The translations under genes were made by a program, and so were the position numbers. From JANQHS01 sp965267505 (GTDB lineage Bacteria > Bacteroidota > Bacteroidia > Cytophagales > CCMP332): 64,000 bases of DNA. Where the stretch lies: positions 1,674,001 to 1,738,000 of the forward strand of contig OZ254081.1 of assembly GCA_965267505.1 (NCBI GenBank). Direction: 5' to 3'. The notes beneath the pieces are model-generated. The model ran no database searches, was not told the DNA's origin, and saw only the letters and a program-made list of their open reading frames with translations. Below are positions 17,947 to 27,621 of this stretch, one piece after another (position 1 is the stretch's first letter; every line of letters begins with the position of its first letter).

Positions 17947-18762
17947 ATGAAAAGAGCTCTACTTTCATTTGGATTTCTTGCAATTTTTCTCGGTCCTGTC
18001 CTGGCTCAGGATCTCGAGGTTATGGAAAGTGCCAGTGACGGAAAACTGATGACCAAAAGAGGGGCACCGATTCTACCTGAAGCGGGAGATTGGGGTATCG
18101 GTTTGAATGCAAATCCATTCTTGGATTATGTTGGAAATGCATTTAATGGAAATACAGGCAATGCTGCCCCTACCTGGGGTTTCACTGCTCAGTATCCTAT
18201 GACTATTTATGGACGTATGATGAAAACCGAGGATATGGCCTACAGAGGCCTTGTTAGAATCGGATTTTCAAGCACCAATCAAAAGTCACCAAATGCTTCT
18301 GATCCTACTCAAGAAGACGAATTCAAAACCTCTGCCTTTGCATTGACATTGGGAGCAGGTATTGAAAAAAATAAGTCTTTGATGAACAGGCTAAGAGGTT
18401 ATTATGGAGCTATGGCCGCTGTTTGGATGACTCCTTACACCAATACCTCTACAGGTGTTGTAGGAAACACCACTCAGACGGATGCGGTAGCTGGGACTGA
18501 GATCAAAGAGACCGGTGGAAGTTCCTTTGGAGTAGGTCTGCGTGCATTTGTTGGTGCAGAGTATTTCTTTGCTCCAAAAATGTCCATAGGCGGTGAATTT
18601 GGCTGGGGCTTCGGATTCCAAAGTACGAGTGCTAGGGAACTAGATAATAATGGCACCACTTCTACCCTAATGGGTAGCAGCTCTGCCATAGTTCTTGACA
18701 CAGATTCTGCGGGAGGAATTACCGGTGCATCTGGTACACTCCAATTATTTATTTATTTCTAG
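17947..18762 (+). CDS. outer-membrane beta-barrel protein
   Basis: A 271-residue exported protein. I chose the ATG at 17947 because it opens a clean signal peptide (MKRALLSFGFLAIFLG ... LAQ); the frame is also open from a TTG at 17914. The mature part alternates polar and hydrophobic residues and has Gly/aromatic strands (WGIGLNANPFLDYVGNAF, SSFGVGLRAFVGAEYFF, GGEFGWGFGF), and it ends in an aromatic residue (LQLFIYF). This fits an 8-12-strand outer-membrane barrel. A TATACTTG box at 17918-17925 could be the promoter -7 element. No ligand can be inferred. A strong terminator follows. Confidence 0.75.
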   Translation: MKRALLSFGFLAIFLGPVLAQDLEVMESASDGKLMTKRGAPILPEAGDWGIGLNANPFLDYVGNAFNGNTGNAAPTWGFTAQYPMTIYGRMMKTEDMAYRGLVRIGFSSTNQKSPNASDPTQEDEFKTSAFALTLGAGIEKNKSLMNRLRGYYGAMAAVWMTPYTNTSTGVVGNTTQTDAVAGTEIKETGGSSFGVGLRAFVGAEYFFAPKMSIGGEFGWGFGFQSTSARELDNNGTTSTLMGSSSAIVLDTDSAGGITGASGTLQLFIYF

Positions 18763-18783
18763 CAAGAAATCTTTTCTCAAAGA

Positions 18784-18813
18784 CCCTCTTCCTGATGGAA
18801 GAGGGTTTTTTTT
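18784..18813 (+). terminator. intrinsic terminator after the beta-barrel gene
   Basis: A perfect 9-bp stem (CCCTCTTCC 18784-18792 with GGAAGAGGG 18797-18805), a 4-base loop TGAT and a run of eight T. It starts 22 bases after the stop of the beta-barrel gene. Confidence 0.95.
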
Positions 18814-18840
18814 GTCATAAACTTTTAGAATGTTTGTCCT

Positions 18841-19584
18841 TTGAGTGTTTTGATGATCCGTCTACCACTAATCTTATTGTTTTCCTTGGCCTTGACCTCA
18901 GGTTTTGCTCAGAGGTATTTTGCAGCGGTCGTATCTGTTTATGCGTATAAAGACCTCAACGAAAAATTTGGGAAGACCTATCCAAAACTCACCGAATTAT
19001 CCCATGATAAAAAGTTCGATCTTGCTTTCCTGGCTGATTCACTAGATAATTTTCTTTCCAATGGATATTGGAAGGGATTTCCCTTTGATGTGCTGGAAAG
19101 GGACAAGGTTGTTAACGAACCTCATTATCATGAATATGAGAGTCACTATTTCGAACAAGAAGACAACCCACAGGTTTCACTTGGCCACAAATACAAAATG
19201 TTTGTCCTAGAAGAAACCGATTATGAGAGCCATGATGTAGATGAACTGATTTCAATTTTTCCTTTCCTGAATAGCCTGATAACTATCTCATTAAAATTTC
19301 ATTTGATTCATAACAACATTGATAAGGATATAATTGAGATTAAACCTGAAATGACTTTGCATTTTTGGGACTATAAAAGTGAAACCACCCATACCGCCAG
19401 CAAGTCGGTGGTTTATGTTTCCAAGATCCGCGATTGGGATCCGATTACCGACCATCCCAATGTTGAAATTCTTGAACTGGAATTACACAGAGCTTTAAAC
19501 CAATTGATCGAAAACTTGGATGAGCATAAGGAAAAATTCATCCATAAGATTGAAAAGAAATTGATAGAAGCTGCCAAGGACTGA
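18841..19584 (+). CDS. exported protein of unknown function
   Basis: A 247-residue protein that I do not recognise. The frame opens at a TTG (18841); an ATG follows at 18853, which is the likelier start and keeps a signal peptide (LPLILLFSLALTSGFAQ). The mature part is rich in acidic residues and His (for example HYHEYESHYFEQ near residue 98 and ETTHTASKS near 180) and ends in a long charged amphipathic helix. No domain, membrane helix or lipobox is visible. It follows a strong terminator, so it needs its own promoter. Its stop abuts the convergent permease gene. Confidence 0.7.
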   Translation: MSVLMIRLPLILLFSLALTSGFAQRYFAAVVSVYAYKDLNEKFGKTYPKLTELSHDKKFDLAFLADSLDNFLSNGYWKGFPFDVLERDKVVNEPHYHEYESHYFEQEDNPQVSLGHKYKMFVLEETDYESHDVDELISIFPFLNSLITISLKFHLIHNNIDKDIIEIKPEMTLHFWDYKSETTHTASKSVVYVSKIRDWDPITDHPNVEILELELHRALNQLIENLDEHKEKFIHKIEKKLIEAAKD

Positions 19585-21948
19585 TCAGTCCTCGATTTTA
19601 AGTGAGTTAACCGGATTCTGATTTGCTGCTCGAATAGACTGGAAGCTTATGGTAGCCCAGGCAACTACCATTGCCAGAATTCCGGACAAAGCGAATATCC
19701 ACCAAGAAAGATCTATTCGGAACTCATAATCCAACAACCATTCATGCATAAAGTAAAAAGCTATTGGAACCGCAATAACGATTGATATCAGTATCAAACG
19801 CGTAAAATCCCGAGTCATTAAGAAGATAATGCTCGCAAAAGAGGCTCCTAGAGTCTTTCGTATTCCGATCTCCTTGGTTTTTCTTTCAGCAGTAAAGGAA
19901 GAAAGGCCAAATAATCCCAGGCAGGAAATTAGAATAGCGAACAAACCAAAGTAACCCGATAGCTTTCCCACTCTTATCTCTGAGGTATAGAGTCTCGCAT
20001 AGTCTTCATCAAGAAAGGAATAATCAAAAACATAAGCGGGATTGTGTTGATTGTAAACCTCTTTGATCTGGTCCATGGTGGCAGGAACATTTGTCCCATT
20101 CAATTTGATATAGACAAACCAAGCGAAATCCGGATCATAGCGCATTATCATAGGGGCAATATCATTTCGAACGGATTGAAAATGAAAGTCTTTCATAACT
20201 CCAACAATCTTCCAATCGGAGCCCCAGAAGCTAATAGTCTGACCTATAGGATCTTCAAGGCCCATTATATCAAGTGCTTTTTGATTGATAACGACTGCCG
20301 AAGTGTCTGTAGAGTATTCTGTTGAGAAAAATCGTCCCTGGCTGATCTCGAATTCCATAAGATCCTTCAATCGGTGATCTGTACCGACCATTTCGAAAAG
20401 GATATGAGCACCTGGGTCTTTACCTGGCCAACTTACACCGCCGGAATTGTTGTTTCTCCCCTGGAAAGAATGAGAGCAAACGGCAAAACCCGTAACTCCA
20501 GGAACCTTCGAAAGGCTTTGGCCTAAAAGTTCATAGTCGTCATTCAGATTTCCTTCTTTGAAGAAATAAACGAGATTGTCTTGGTTGTAACCCAGGTTCT
20601 TATTCTGAATGTATTGGATCTGCAGGTAGATAACGGCGGTTGCAATGATCAACGCGATTGAAAGGGTGTATTGAAATATCACAAGCCCTTTCCTGACCAA
20701 AGACTCCCCGCTTTTCAAATGTATCTTGCCTTTTAGGACCTGTGCAGGGGCAAATGAAGAAAGGTAGAGGGCCGGGTAACTTCCGCTTAATAAACCTGTG
20801 AAAATTGTAATGAGAGCTAAACCAAGAAGGTATTTCCAGCTTACCAGATCTTCCAAGCCGATCTCCTTGGCAGTTAGATCATTGAAGTAAGGGAGAACCA
20901 TGGCCACCAGGAATAAAGCCACCAACAATGACGAAACAGAAATGGCAATTGACTCTCCGAGAAATTGTCCAATGAGGACCTCTCTTTGAGCTCCTAAAGT
21001 TTTCCTGATCCCAACTTCCTTTGCTCTTCTGGCAGATCGGGCCGTGGCCAGGTTCATAAAGTTTATGCAGGCAATGATCAGGATGAAGCCCGCGATGATC
21101 ACGAATATCCTCACATAGACAATCCTTCCTCCTGATTGAACTCCATTTTGAAAACTGCCTTTCAGATAATAGTCTTTGAAAGGAAATAGGAACAATTCGA
21201 CTGAAGAATCTTCATTTTTCTGCTTGATGAAGTCCTTGATCTTATCAGTGACCTGCTCCATGCTGGCATTTTCATGAAGCTTTACAGTCGTCCTTGGTCC
21301 GTTGTTTCCCCATTCAGTGGTCCAGGGATTCTCCTTCCTGAAAACTTCGAATGGAATGATGAAATCAAAATCTATAGAGGAAGCTTCCGGAATGTCAGCA
21401 AGGACTCCGGTAATTTTATAGGGCGTGGTTTCATCGGAAAGGTGTTGAATGCTTTCTCCTAATACATTTTCTTTTCCAAATAGATTAAGAGCAGTTTGTC
21501 TGCTTATTACAATGGAAGTAGGTTCATCCAAGGCTGTTTCTGAATTTCCATGTAGCAATCGGAAGCTTAGAACCTGTAGAATGTCAGGATCTGCATAGCG
21601 TCCTGTAACTCTGATCTTTTTTTCCTGGAAGGTCAGTTGAGCTTCGTCAGGCCAGGTAATGGTATAAGCATATTGGATCTCTGGAATCTCTTTCTTTAGT
21701 GCAAGAGATAAAATCCCTGGAGTGGATTGCGTGGCAAAGACCTCATCAGAATAGGTTTGGAACTCCATGACCTTGTAGATCCTGTCAAGGTCGGAGTGAA
21801 ATTGGTCCTTTGCTACCTCATCCAGGACCCATAGAAGAATTAGAATGGAGCAGCTTAATCCTGCTGATAACCCCAAAAGGTTAATAAGAAAGGAAGATTG
21901 GTGCCTTCGAAAATTCCTTAAAGCTATCAGCAGGTAGTTTTTAAGCAT
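19585..21948 (-). CDS. FtsX/MacB-type ABC transporter permease
   Basis: A 787-residue membrane protein of the MacB/FtsX permease family. The start MLKNYLLIALRNFRRHQ and first membrane helix (~20-42) are followed by a large MacB-like periplasmic domain (~45-280), three helices (~285-430), a second periplasmic domain (~450-660) and three more helices to the end. Two FtsX core segments are visible, each with the RKxKEIGIRKTLGAS-type coupling motif (first ~305, RRAKEVGIRKTLGAQ; second ~680). This duplicated architecture is common in Bacteroidota. No ATPase gene is adjacent, so the partner is unknown. Usual roles are lipoprotein or peptide extrusion, or signalling. Confidence 0.9.
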   Translation of the reverse strand: MLKNYLLIALRNFRRHQSSFLINLLGLSAGLSCSILILLWVLDEVAKDQFHSDLDRIYKVMEFQTYSDEVFATQSTPGILSLALKKEIPEIQYAYTITWPDEAQLTFQEKKIRVTGRYADPDILQVLSFRLLHGNSETALDEPTSIVISRQTALNLFGKENVLGESIQHLSDETTPYKITGVLADIPEASSIDFDFIIPFEVFRKENPWTTEWGNNGPRTTVKLHENASMEQVTDKIKDFIKQKNEDSSVELFLFPFKDYYLKGSFQNGVQSGGRIVYVRIFVIIAGFILIIACINFMNLATARSARRAKEVGIRKTLGAQREVLIGQFLGESIAISVSSLLVALFLVAMVLPYFNDLTAKEIGLEDLVSWKYLLGLALITIFTGLLSGSYPALYLSSFAPAQVLKGKIHLKSGESLVRKGLVIFQYTLSIALIIATAVIYLQIQYIQNKNLGYNQDNLVYFFKEGNLNDDYELLGQSLSKVPGVTGFAVCSHSFQGRNNNSGGVSWPGKDPGAHILFEMVGTDHRLKDLMEFEISQGRFFSTEYSTDTSAVVINQKALDIMGLEDPIGQTISFWGSDWKIVGVMKDFHFQSVRNDIAPMIMRYDPDFAWFVYIKLNGTNVPATMDQIKEVYNQHNPAYVFDYSFLDEDYARLYTSEIRVGKLSGYFGLFAILISCLGLFGLSSFTAERKTKEIGIRKTLGASFASIIFLMTRDFTRLILISIVIAVPIAFYFMHEWLLDYEFRIDLSWWIFALSGILAMVVAWATISFQSIRAANQNPVNSLKIED

Positions 21949-22074
21949 GCTTTAAACTAAAGTTTAATTTGACCTCCTTGAAGAAAGACTTGACAAACGG
22001 TGAAAAGTTGCAGGCTGCCTGAAATTTTTTTTTCAGCTCAATTCAGCTAGTTTAAAGGGTTGAAGAATACGGTT

Positions 22075-23766
22075 ATGGTGAGATTTTACTACGCATTCCT
22101 TATCCTTTTACTGATAGTTTCCACAGGTTATACCCAAAATGGACTTGATCTGGATGGCATCGATGATGGAGCCAGTGCATTGAACGGATCGGCTCTGGTC
22201 GCGGGGAGTAGCACTATAACCATGACGATGTGGGTTTACCCAAGGAACCCTGCTGCCGGATGGCCTAATTTTGATGGCTTTGGAGGCATACGAAATGAGC
22301 TGAATGCGGATTTCTATTTGCTGCAATTGAATTCTACACAGGTAGAAGCAAGATTCAGGAATTCCTCAGGAACCAATTATACTTTCACCTTTGATTCCCT
22401 TCAGTTAAATGCATGGAACCATTTTGTGCTGATGTACGATGGCACAAATCTGATCGGCTATCATAATGGAGCTTTTGAAAAGCAGATCTCCGCTAGCGGA
22501 ACCTTTACCTCAACCACAGAACCTTTCAATGTTGGTTTTGTCCCTTTCCAATCCAATCCGTTTTATACCGATGGACAGATCGATGAAGTCAGTTTATGGA
22601 GCCGTACCCTGAGTGCTTCTGAGATCGAGTGTATTTATTATAGTGGTATCAATCAGCCTGATTCATCTCTTGAGCTCTACTATAAAATGGACCAAGGAGT
22701 GGCAGGAGGAAATAATATTTCGATCACCCAATTGGTTGACAGCGCGGGAAATATCAATGCGCCTATATCGGGGATGGCTTTAACCGGAACCGCTTCAAAC
22801 TTTGTAGCCGGTGTCCCTCAATACATCGATATCCAACAAGGTATCTGCAACGGTGATTCCGTATTGTTTGATGGGGTCTATTACTTTTCTCAGGGTATTT
22901 ATAGAAATGTTTATGCTGCGGCTAACGGTTGTGATTCTATTAGGCAATTGACCTTGCAAGTTGGCAATCATTATGGAGCAACTGAATTCGATACGGTTTG
23001 CACCGGTTCTGACTATACTTTTCCTGATGGCACCTTGATCCAAAATGTTCAAAGCCCAACTAGCCATACAAGTAACATGCTAACCAATTTTGGATGTGAT
23101 TCAATAGTGGTTACCAATCTGGCTGTATTTACCATTCCAAGCACCACAGTTAATGATACGATTTGTTCCGGGGAGGATTATACATTTCCCGATGGTACGA
23201 CCCAACAGAATATCACCAGTTCAACCATGCAGACAAGTACAGTCAGTACCGGCATTGGTTGTGACTCAGTTGTGGTTACCGATCTTTTTGTGGTCAGCCT
23301 GGATACCTCGGTAAGTTTTACTCCGCCTGCCACCCTTACATCAAATATGAATAATGCCGCTTATCAGTGGATCCTTTGCCATGTTTTGAATCTTCCGGCC
23401 GTAGGAGAGGTAAATCAGAGCTTTACCGCAACAAATTCCGGAAGCTTTGCGGTTGTGGTTTATCAAGGAGGCTGCGAGGATACTTCGGAATGCCATGATC
23501 TAACCATCTCAGCGATTTCTGATGAATCTGCTTCGGTATTCAGCTTGTTTCCCAATCCTGCTGAGGACCACTTGGTTATTGAGCTGGCCAAAAGTGGAAT
23601 TCATAATCGAGTGATTATCGTTGATGTTCTGGGAAGGAAAAGATTGGATATCCAATTAAGAAAGGATAGAACAGCATTGGATATTTCGGACTTTGAGCCA
23701 GGGGTTTATTACCTCGATCTTATTGTTGACGGCAATGTACTTACAAGATCGTTTCAGGTCAGGTAA
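22075..23766 (+). CDS. LamG-domain surface protein with T9SS sorting domain
   Basis: A secreted protein of 563 residues if started at the ATG 22075; an in-frame TTG at 22060 would add five residues. After the signal peptide (VSTGYTQ) comes a LamG/concanavalin-like lectin domain (~residues 20-225: NGLDLDGIDDGAS ... GQIDEVSLWSRTLS). Two or three repeats follow with the form CSGEDYTFPDG ... GCDSVVVT, and then an Ig-like segment with Cys. The last ~75 residues (FPNPAEDHLVIEL ... PGVYYLDLIVDG) are a T9SS sorting domain. It is predicted to be a surface lectin or adhesin; the ligand is unknown. Its 3' end overlaps the convergent GreA/B-like gene by 8 bp. Confidence 0.88.
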   Translation: MVRFYYAFLILLLIVSTGYTQNGLDLDGIDDGASALNGSALVAGSSTITMTMWVYPRNPAAGWPNFDGFGGIRNELNADFYLLQLNSTQVEARFRNSSGTNYTFTFDSLQLNAWNHFVLMYDGTNLIGYHNGAFEKQISASGTFTSTTEPFNVGFVPFQSNPFYTDGQIDEVSLWSRTLSASEIECIYYSGINQPDSSLELYYKMDQGVAGGNNISITQLVDSAGNINAPISGMALTGTASNFVAGVPQYIDIQQGICNGDSVLFDGVYYFSQGIYRNVYAAANGCDSIRQLTLQVGNHYGATEFDTVCTGSDYTFPDGTLIQNVQSPTSHTSNMLTNFGCDSIVVTNLAVFTIPSTTVNDTICSGEDYTFPDGTTQQNITSSTMQTSTVSTGIGCDSVVVTDLFVVSLDTSVSFTPPATLTSNMNNAAYQWILCHVLNLPAVGEVNQSFTATNSGSFAVVVYQGGCEDTSECHDLTISAISDESASVFSLFPNPAEDHLVIELAKSGIHNRVIIVDVLGRKRLDIQLRKDRTALDISDFEPGVYYLDLIVDGNVLTRSFQVR

Positions 23767-24208
23767 TGCGTAAGATCTTGTAATCTGTCCCTCTGAAAAC
23801 CACGTTTTCTCCCTTCTTCTTTCCCAAAAAAGATTGAGCCAAAGGGCTTAATGGAGAGATGAGAAACAGTTCTTTTTTTCCGGAGATATCAAGCTGTCCA
23901 AAAGGAATAGAAATTAGAAAAAAGTTTTTTTGGGTTTCAAGTAAACTACCCGCTTGACAGACTTCTTGATTTGGCCGGGTTTTGATCTGTTCTAGGGAAA
24001 GGACCATTTCTTCTAGCTGTTGTAAATTTTTTACGAGCTGTTCTCTTTGAGCATTCACGAGCTCTGCTCCGGTTTCATATTTGTCCCCCATCGAGCTTTT
24101 TCCTTCACTTTCCCGTATTTGATCCAGTTGAATTACCTCCTCCTTAAGCACTTTTATTCTGGAGATTAGCTCATCTTTTGCCGCATTTAAAATGATCGCT
24201 TTATCCAT
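23759..24208 (-). CDS. GreA/GreB-like transcription factor family protein
   Basis: A 149-residue protein that looks like a divergent member of the GreA/GreB family. An N-terminal antiparallel coiled coil (~1-75) contains SSMGDKYETGAEL near residues 40-50, where the acidic tip residues of true Gre factors lie. The C-terminal part is a small beta domain (SPLSPLAQSFLGKKKGENVV), which matches the FKBP-like RNA-polymerase-binding domain of Gre factors. Databases sometimes carry proteins like this as 3-oxoacyl-ACP synthase, which the sequence does not support. Whether it stimulates transcript cleavage, or blocks polymerase as some Gre paralogues do, is open. Confidence 0.7.
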   Translation of the reverse strand: MDKAIILNAAKDELISRIKVLKEEVIQLDQIRESEGKSSMGDKYETGAELVNAQREQLVKNLQQLEEMVLSLEQIKTRPNQEVCQAGSLLETQKNFFLISIPFGQLDISGKKELFLISPLSPLAQSFLGKKKGENVVFRGTDYKILRIT

Positions 24209-24282
24209 GTAAAAAATTACATCTTTTTTGATTTGGCTTTTGTGTAAATTACCCGGTTCAAAATTATCCTAGCTAAGCTAAC

Positions 24283-26472
24283 GTGTTTCGCCTAACTTCT
24301 TTTTCCTCAGGGATCGACAATTTAAAAAAGTACTGGAAAGATGACCTCAAGGCAGGTTTTGGGGTATCATTGATTGCGTTGCCCCTATGCCTGGGGATCG
24401 CCCTTGCCTCCGGTTTCCCCGCTATTGCGGGCCTATTTGCCGCTATAGTGGGTGGTTTTTTGGTATCCAGGATCAATGGCTCCCATGTTACCATCACCGG
24501 GCCCGCAGCGGGTTTGATAGTGGTGAACCTAACAGCAATTGAAACCCTGGGTCAGGGAGATACAGAAGCTGGGTATCGATACGCCCTGGCGGCTATTGTC
24601 GTCGCAGGAGTGCTGATAAGCATATTTGGCTTCTTAAAAGCGGGCAAGCTGGGCGATTTTTTCCCAACTTCTGCTGTTCACGGAATGTTGGCAGCAATAG
24701 GGGTGATCATCATGGTCAAGCAATTCTTTGTGGCGGTAGGAGTGCATGCTCATGGACATGAATTCTATGAGACTATATTTGAAATGCCTTGGGCCCTGAG
24801 GCATGCCAACCCGGAGGTAGCCTTGATCTCGGTTGTCTCCCTGATCATACTTATTGGGTATCCATACGTAAATGCCAGGCTAATCAAAATGATCCCCTCT
24901 CCTATTTGGGTTTTGTTGGTGGCCATCCCTCTTGAGTTCATAATGGATTGGGAGCATACCCACGATGTTGTCTTTTTGGGAGAGCACCACAAGGTAGGTC
25001 CAATGCTTTTGATCCACCTTCCTGAGAATATTATGGATGGAGTTGTATTCCCTGATTTTGGCAAAATAATGACGACTGCCTTTTGGATCTCGGTTGCCAC
25101 AATTGCTCTGGTCAGTGCTTTGGAATCCTTGCTGAGCTCTCTGGCCGTTGATTCACTTGACCCAGCCCATAGAAAATCCAATTTAAACAAGGACATTAGT
25201 GCCATTGGAGTTGGTTCATCTGTGTCTGGACTTATAGGAGGACTGCCTATGATATCTGAGATTGTAAGGAGCTCAGCCAATGTTAGCAATGGAGGGAAAA
25301 CCCAATGGTCAAATTTCTTTCATGCCGCCTTCCTGCTTTTGTTCATAATGTATGGGGGACCTGTGATCGATCATATTCCCATTGCGGCTCTTGCAGCCAT
25401 GCTGATTTTCACCGGCTTCAGGCTTGCTTCACCCAATGAATTCAAGAATGTTTACTCAATAGGAAAAGGTGAGCTGGCAGTATTCGTGATCACTATGGTC
25501 ATGGTTCTTGCTACTGATCTATTGATTGGGATACTGATTGGGATCATATTTAATCTGATTTTGAATCTGAGCAAGGGTTCTGGTCTTTCAGGCCTTTTTA
25601 AAGCTCATTATAGTATTGATGATACTTCTGAAAATGTCAACATAAAACTGAAAGGATCATTTACATTTTGCAATTATCTGGGGCTCAAAAAGGCTTTGAT
25701 TAAGAGTCCCGACAAAAACATAGTACTTGATGCCAATGATGCGACTATGCTGGATCATACGGTTGTTCATCATTTAGGAGTTTGGGAGCGAAACCAAGAG
25801 CTAAAAGGTTTAAAACTGGAGATCATCAATGCGGATCATCTAAATCCTGTATCCGAGCATCCCTTGGCCGAAAGAAGAGCGAACGCGAAAGTGCTCGAGG
25901 TCAAGGAAAGTAAAAGAGATAAGGAGCTTAAGACATTTACCCAAAAGAAGGGATGGGCCTACAATCCGGGTAGCCAGGCTCCTGCTCGATGGAAATCTTA
26001 TCCAAGCTTTTTAGGAAAACAGGTGAGAAGAGAGAACAATATTATCACTGCGCAATTGAAAGGTTATGAAACTACGATTGCGGATGTGATTGTTAAAACC
26101 GGCACTCTTATAACCGGAAAGTTGGATGAATTCACCGCCGCTCATATTCCCTTGAAAGGACTCCCAGTATTTACACTGGAAAAAGAAAAGGTCATTGACC
26201 GACTAATGGAGGGAAAGGGCATAAAGGATATTGACTTTGACAGTCATCCGGAGTTTTCAAAATATTATCTGTTGCAAGGGGAGAATGAGGATCAAGTTAG
26301 AGAGCTATTTAATGATGCTTTGTTAACCTATCTTGAGGGACATCAAGGATTTCATGTGGAAGCCGATGAAAACGGGCTTATGGTCTATTCAAAAAATAAG
26401 CAGTTAGAGCCCGAAGAGATTGAAAAGTTGAGTCAGTTTGTTGAAGGCTTTATTGAAAAATCAAAAGGCTAA
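24283..26472 (+). CDS. SulP-family anion transporter with STAS domain and C-terminal extension
   Basis: A 729-residue transporter. I chose the GTG at 24283; it leaves a normal SulP N-terminus (LKAGFGVSLIALPLCLGIALASGFP). About twelve membrane segments run to residue ~425, including TGPAAGLIVVN and the ALESLLSSLAVDSLD segment with SNLNKDISAIGVGS. A STAS domain follows (~443-545). SulP proteins move sulphate, bicarbonate or other anions, usually with Na+ or H+. After the STAS domain there are ~180 extra residues that I recognise only as a domain seen elsewhere in bacteria (FSKYYLLQGENEDQVRELF ... FHVEADENGLMVYS). No carbonic anhydrase is adjacent, so the substrate is not assigned. Its 3' end overlaps the convergent gene by 4 bp. 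Confidence 0.9.
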   Translation: MFRLTSFSSGIDNLKKYWKDDLKAGFGVSLIALPLCLGIALASGFPAIAGLFAAIVGGFLVSRINGSHVTITGPAAGLIVVNLTAIETLGQGDTEAGYRYALAAIVVAGVLISIFGFLKAGKLGDFFPTSAVHGMLAAIGVIIMVKQFFVAVGVHAHGHEFYETIFEMPWALRHANPEVALISVVSLIILIGYPYVNARLIKMIPSPIWVLLVAIPLEFIMDWEHTHDVVFLGEHHKVGPMLLIHLPENIMDGVVFPDFGKIMTTAFWISVATIALVSALESLLSSLAVDSLDPAHRKSNLNKDISAIGVGSSVSGLIGGLPMISEIVRSSANVSNGGKTQWSNFFHAAFLLLFIMYGGPVIDHIPIAALAAMLIFTGFRLASPNEFKNVYSIGKGELAVFVITMVMVLATDLLIGILIGIIFNLILNLSKGSGLSGLFKAHYSIDDTSENVNIKLKGSFTFCNYLGLKKALIKSPDKNIVLDANDATMLDHTVVHHLGVWERNQELKGLKLEIINADHLNPVSEHPLAERRANAKVLEVKESKRDKELKTFTQKKGWAYNPGSQAPARWKSYPSFLGKQVRRENNIITAQLKGYETTIADVIVKTGTLITGKLDEFTAAHIPLKGLPVFTLEKEKVIDRLMEGKGIKDIDFDSHPEFSKYYLLQGENEDQVRELFNDALLTYLEGHQGFHVEADENGLMVYSKNKQLEPEEIEKLSQFVEGFIEKSKG

Positions 26473-27602
26473 TCTTCAGATCTTCTATAATGGATATTTC
26501 TTTCTTCAAGATAGCTTAGGATATAATCAACATTTTCCTTTCCTGAGGCACCGATCAATTCTGGAGGGATGATCCCTCGTTTATCAAATTTTCCTTCAAG
26601 GATCAGGTTTGCCACTGCAGTAGCAGTATACCCTGTGGTTCTTGACATGGATGATAGTCTGGTTTCCTCATCATACCGATCCAAGAGATGATAGGTGATG
26701 GTTCTTTCAGAACCGTTTTCTATTCCTTGGATCCTTATTCGCATGGCAGTAAATTCTTTGTCATCCACTTCAAGTTGCCAGTCTTTGAACAAGACATTTG
26801 AGGTGAAGTCAATCGGTGTTATGGTCTTTCCATCGATCTCGATGGGCTTGGTGCTGAAAAATCCCGATTCCTTAAGCACCATGATATTCTGCGCGTGAGA
26901 TGGATATCGAAGAGTCTTTTCCTTCATATTTGGGATGTGAGACATGGTATCCAGCAAGGTTCTTAAACCATCCGAATTAAAGGCTTCCAATTCTCCGATA
27001 TCAGGGAAATTGATGATCTCCACTTCCGATAGAGCAGGGCGGGTCACTACTTTTCCATCTTCCATCAAGCGAGCAGGCCTTACATATTCTTCGATGACAT
27101 CAGAAGGAGAAAATGGGGCTTTGTAGTTGAAAGGCCACTTCTTTTCTACTGGTAAGCCTCCAACCAAGCACTCAAAATCTTTAACTTCCATTTCAAGATC
27201 CCAATAGCCCAAGAGGATATTATCCATACCAGGTGCTACCCCACAATCCACTGCGGCTGTCACGCCATTTTTCTGTGCAAGGTTATCGAGATCAAGACTG
27301 TTTTCAGGAAAAAAGGAAATATCCACGATCGTTTTTTTCTCGTGAATCAGGGTCTTAAGGGTCTCGAACCCCATGGAACCAGGGACAGCGCAAATCACCA
27401 GATCAGAGTCGGAGACGAAGGCGGAAATTTGGCCTGAATCCTTAAGGTCCATCTGATTCACCTTGATATCAGGATTCTCAGATTTGGTGACGGCCAACGA
27501 TTCCTCGCTAATATCAGCGACTGAAACATTATGGTTCTTAGCGAGATCGAGAGCCATGGCTGATCCAACCCTACCTGACCCAAGGACTGCGATTTTTTTC
27601 AT
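26469..27602 (-). CDS. saccharopine dehydrogenase-like NAD(P)-dependent oxidoreductase
   Basis: A 377-residue dehydrogenase. The N-terminus is a Rossmann fold (VLGSGRVGSAMALDLAK, then SDLVICAVPG). The middle (VDCGVAPGMDNILLGYWD) and C-terminal parts (FNSDGLRTLLDTM) fit the saccharopine dehydrogenase / lysine 6-dehydrogenase group. These enzymes act on lysine-derived amino acids or in carboxyspermidine/homospermidine synthesis. No lysine pathway gene is nearby, so the substrate is not known. It stands between two convergent or unrelated genes and is probably monocistronic. Confidence 0.88.
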   Translation of the reverse strand: MKKIAVLGSGRVGSAMALDLAKNHNVSVADISEESLAVTKSENPDIKVNQMDLKDSGQISAFVSDSDLVICAVPGSMGFETLKTLIHEKKTIVDISFFPENSLDLDNLAQKNGVTAAVDCGVAPGMDNILLGYWDLEMEVKDFECLVGGLPVEKKWPFNYKAPFSPSDVIEEYVRPARLMEDGKVVTRPALSEVEIINFPDIGELEAFNSDGLRTLLDTMSHIPNMKEKTLRYPSHAQNIMVLKESGFFSTKPIEIDGKTITPIDFTSNVLFKDWQLEVDDKEFTAMRIRIQGIENGSERTITYHLLDRYDEETRLSSMSRTTGYTATAVANLILEGKFDKRGIIPPELIGASGKENVDYILSYLEERNIHYRRSED

Positions 27603-27621
27603 GCAAACAAATTAGGTGTAA

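Noticed and set aside
24765..25289. 174-codon antisense ORF inside the SulP gene
   Set aside because: Fully inside a well-supported transporter gene; no start context and no domain.
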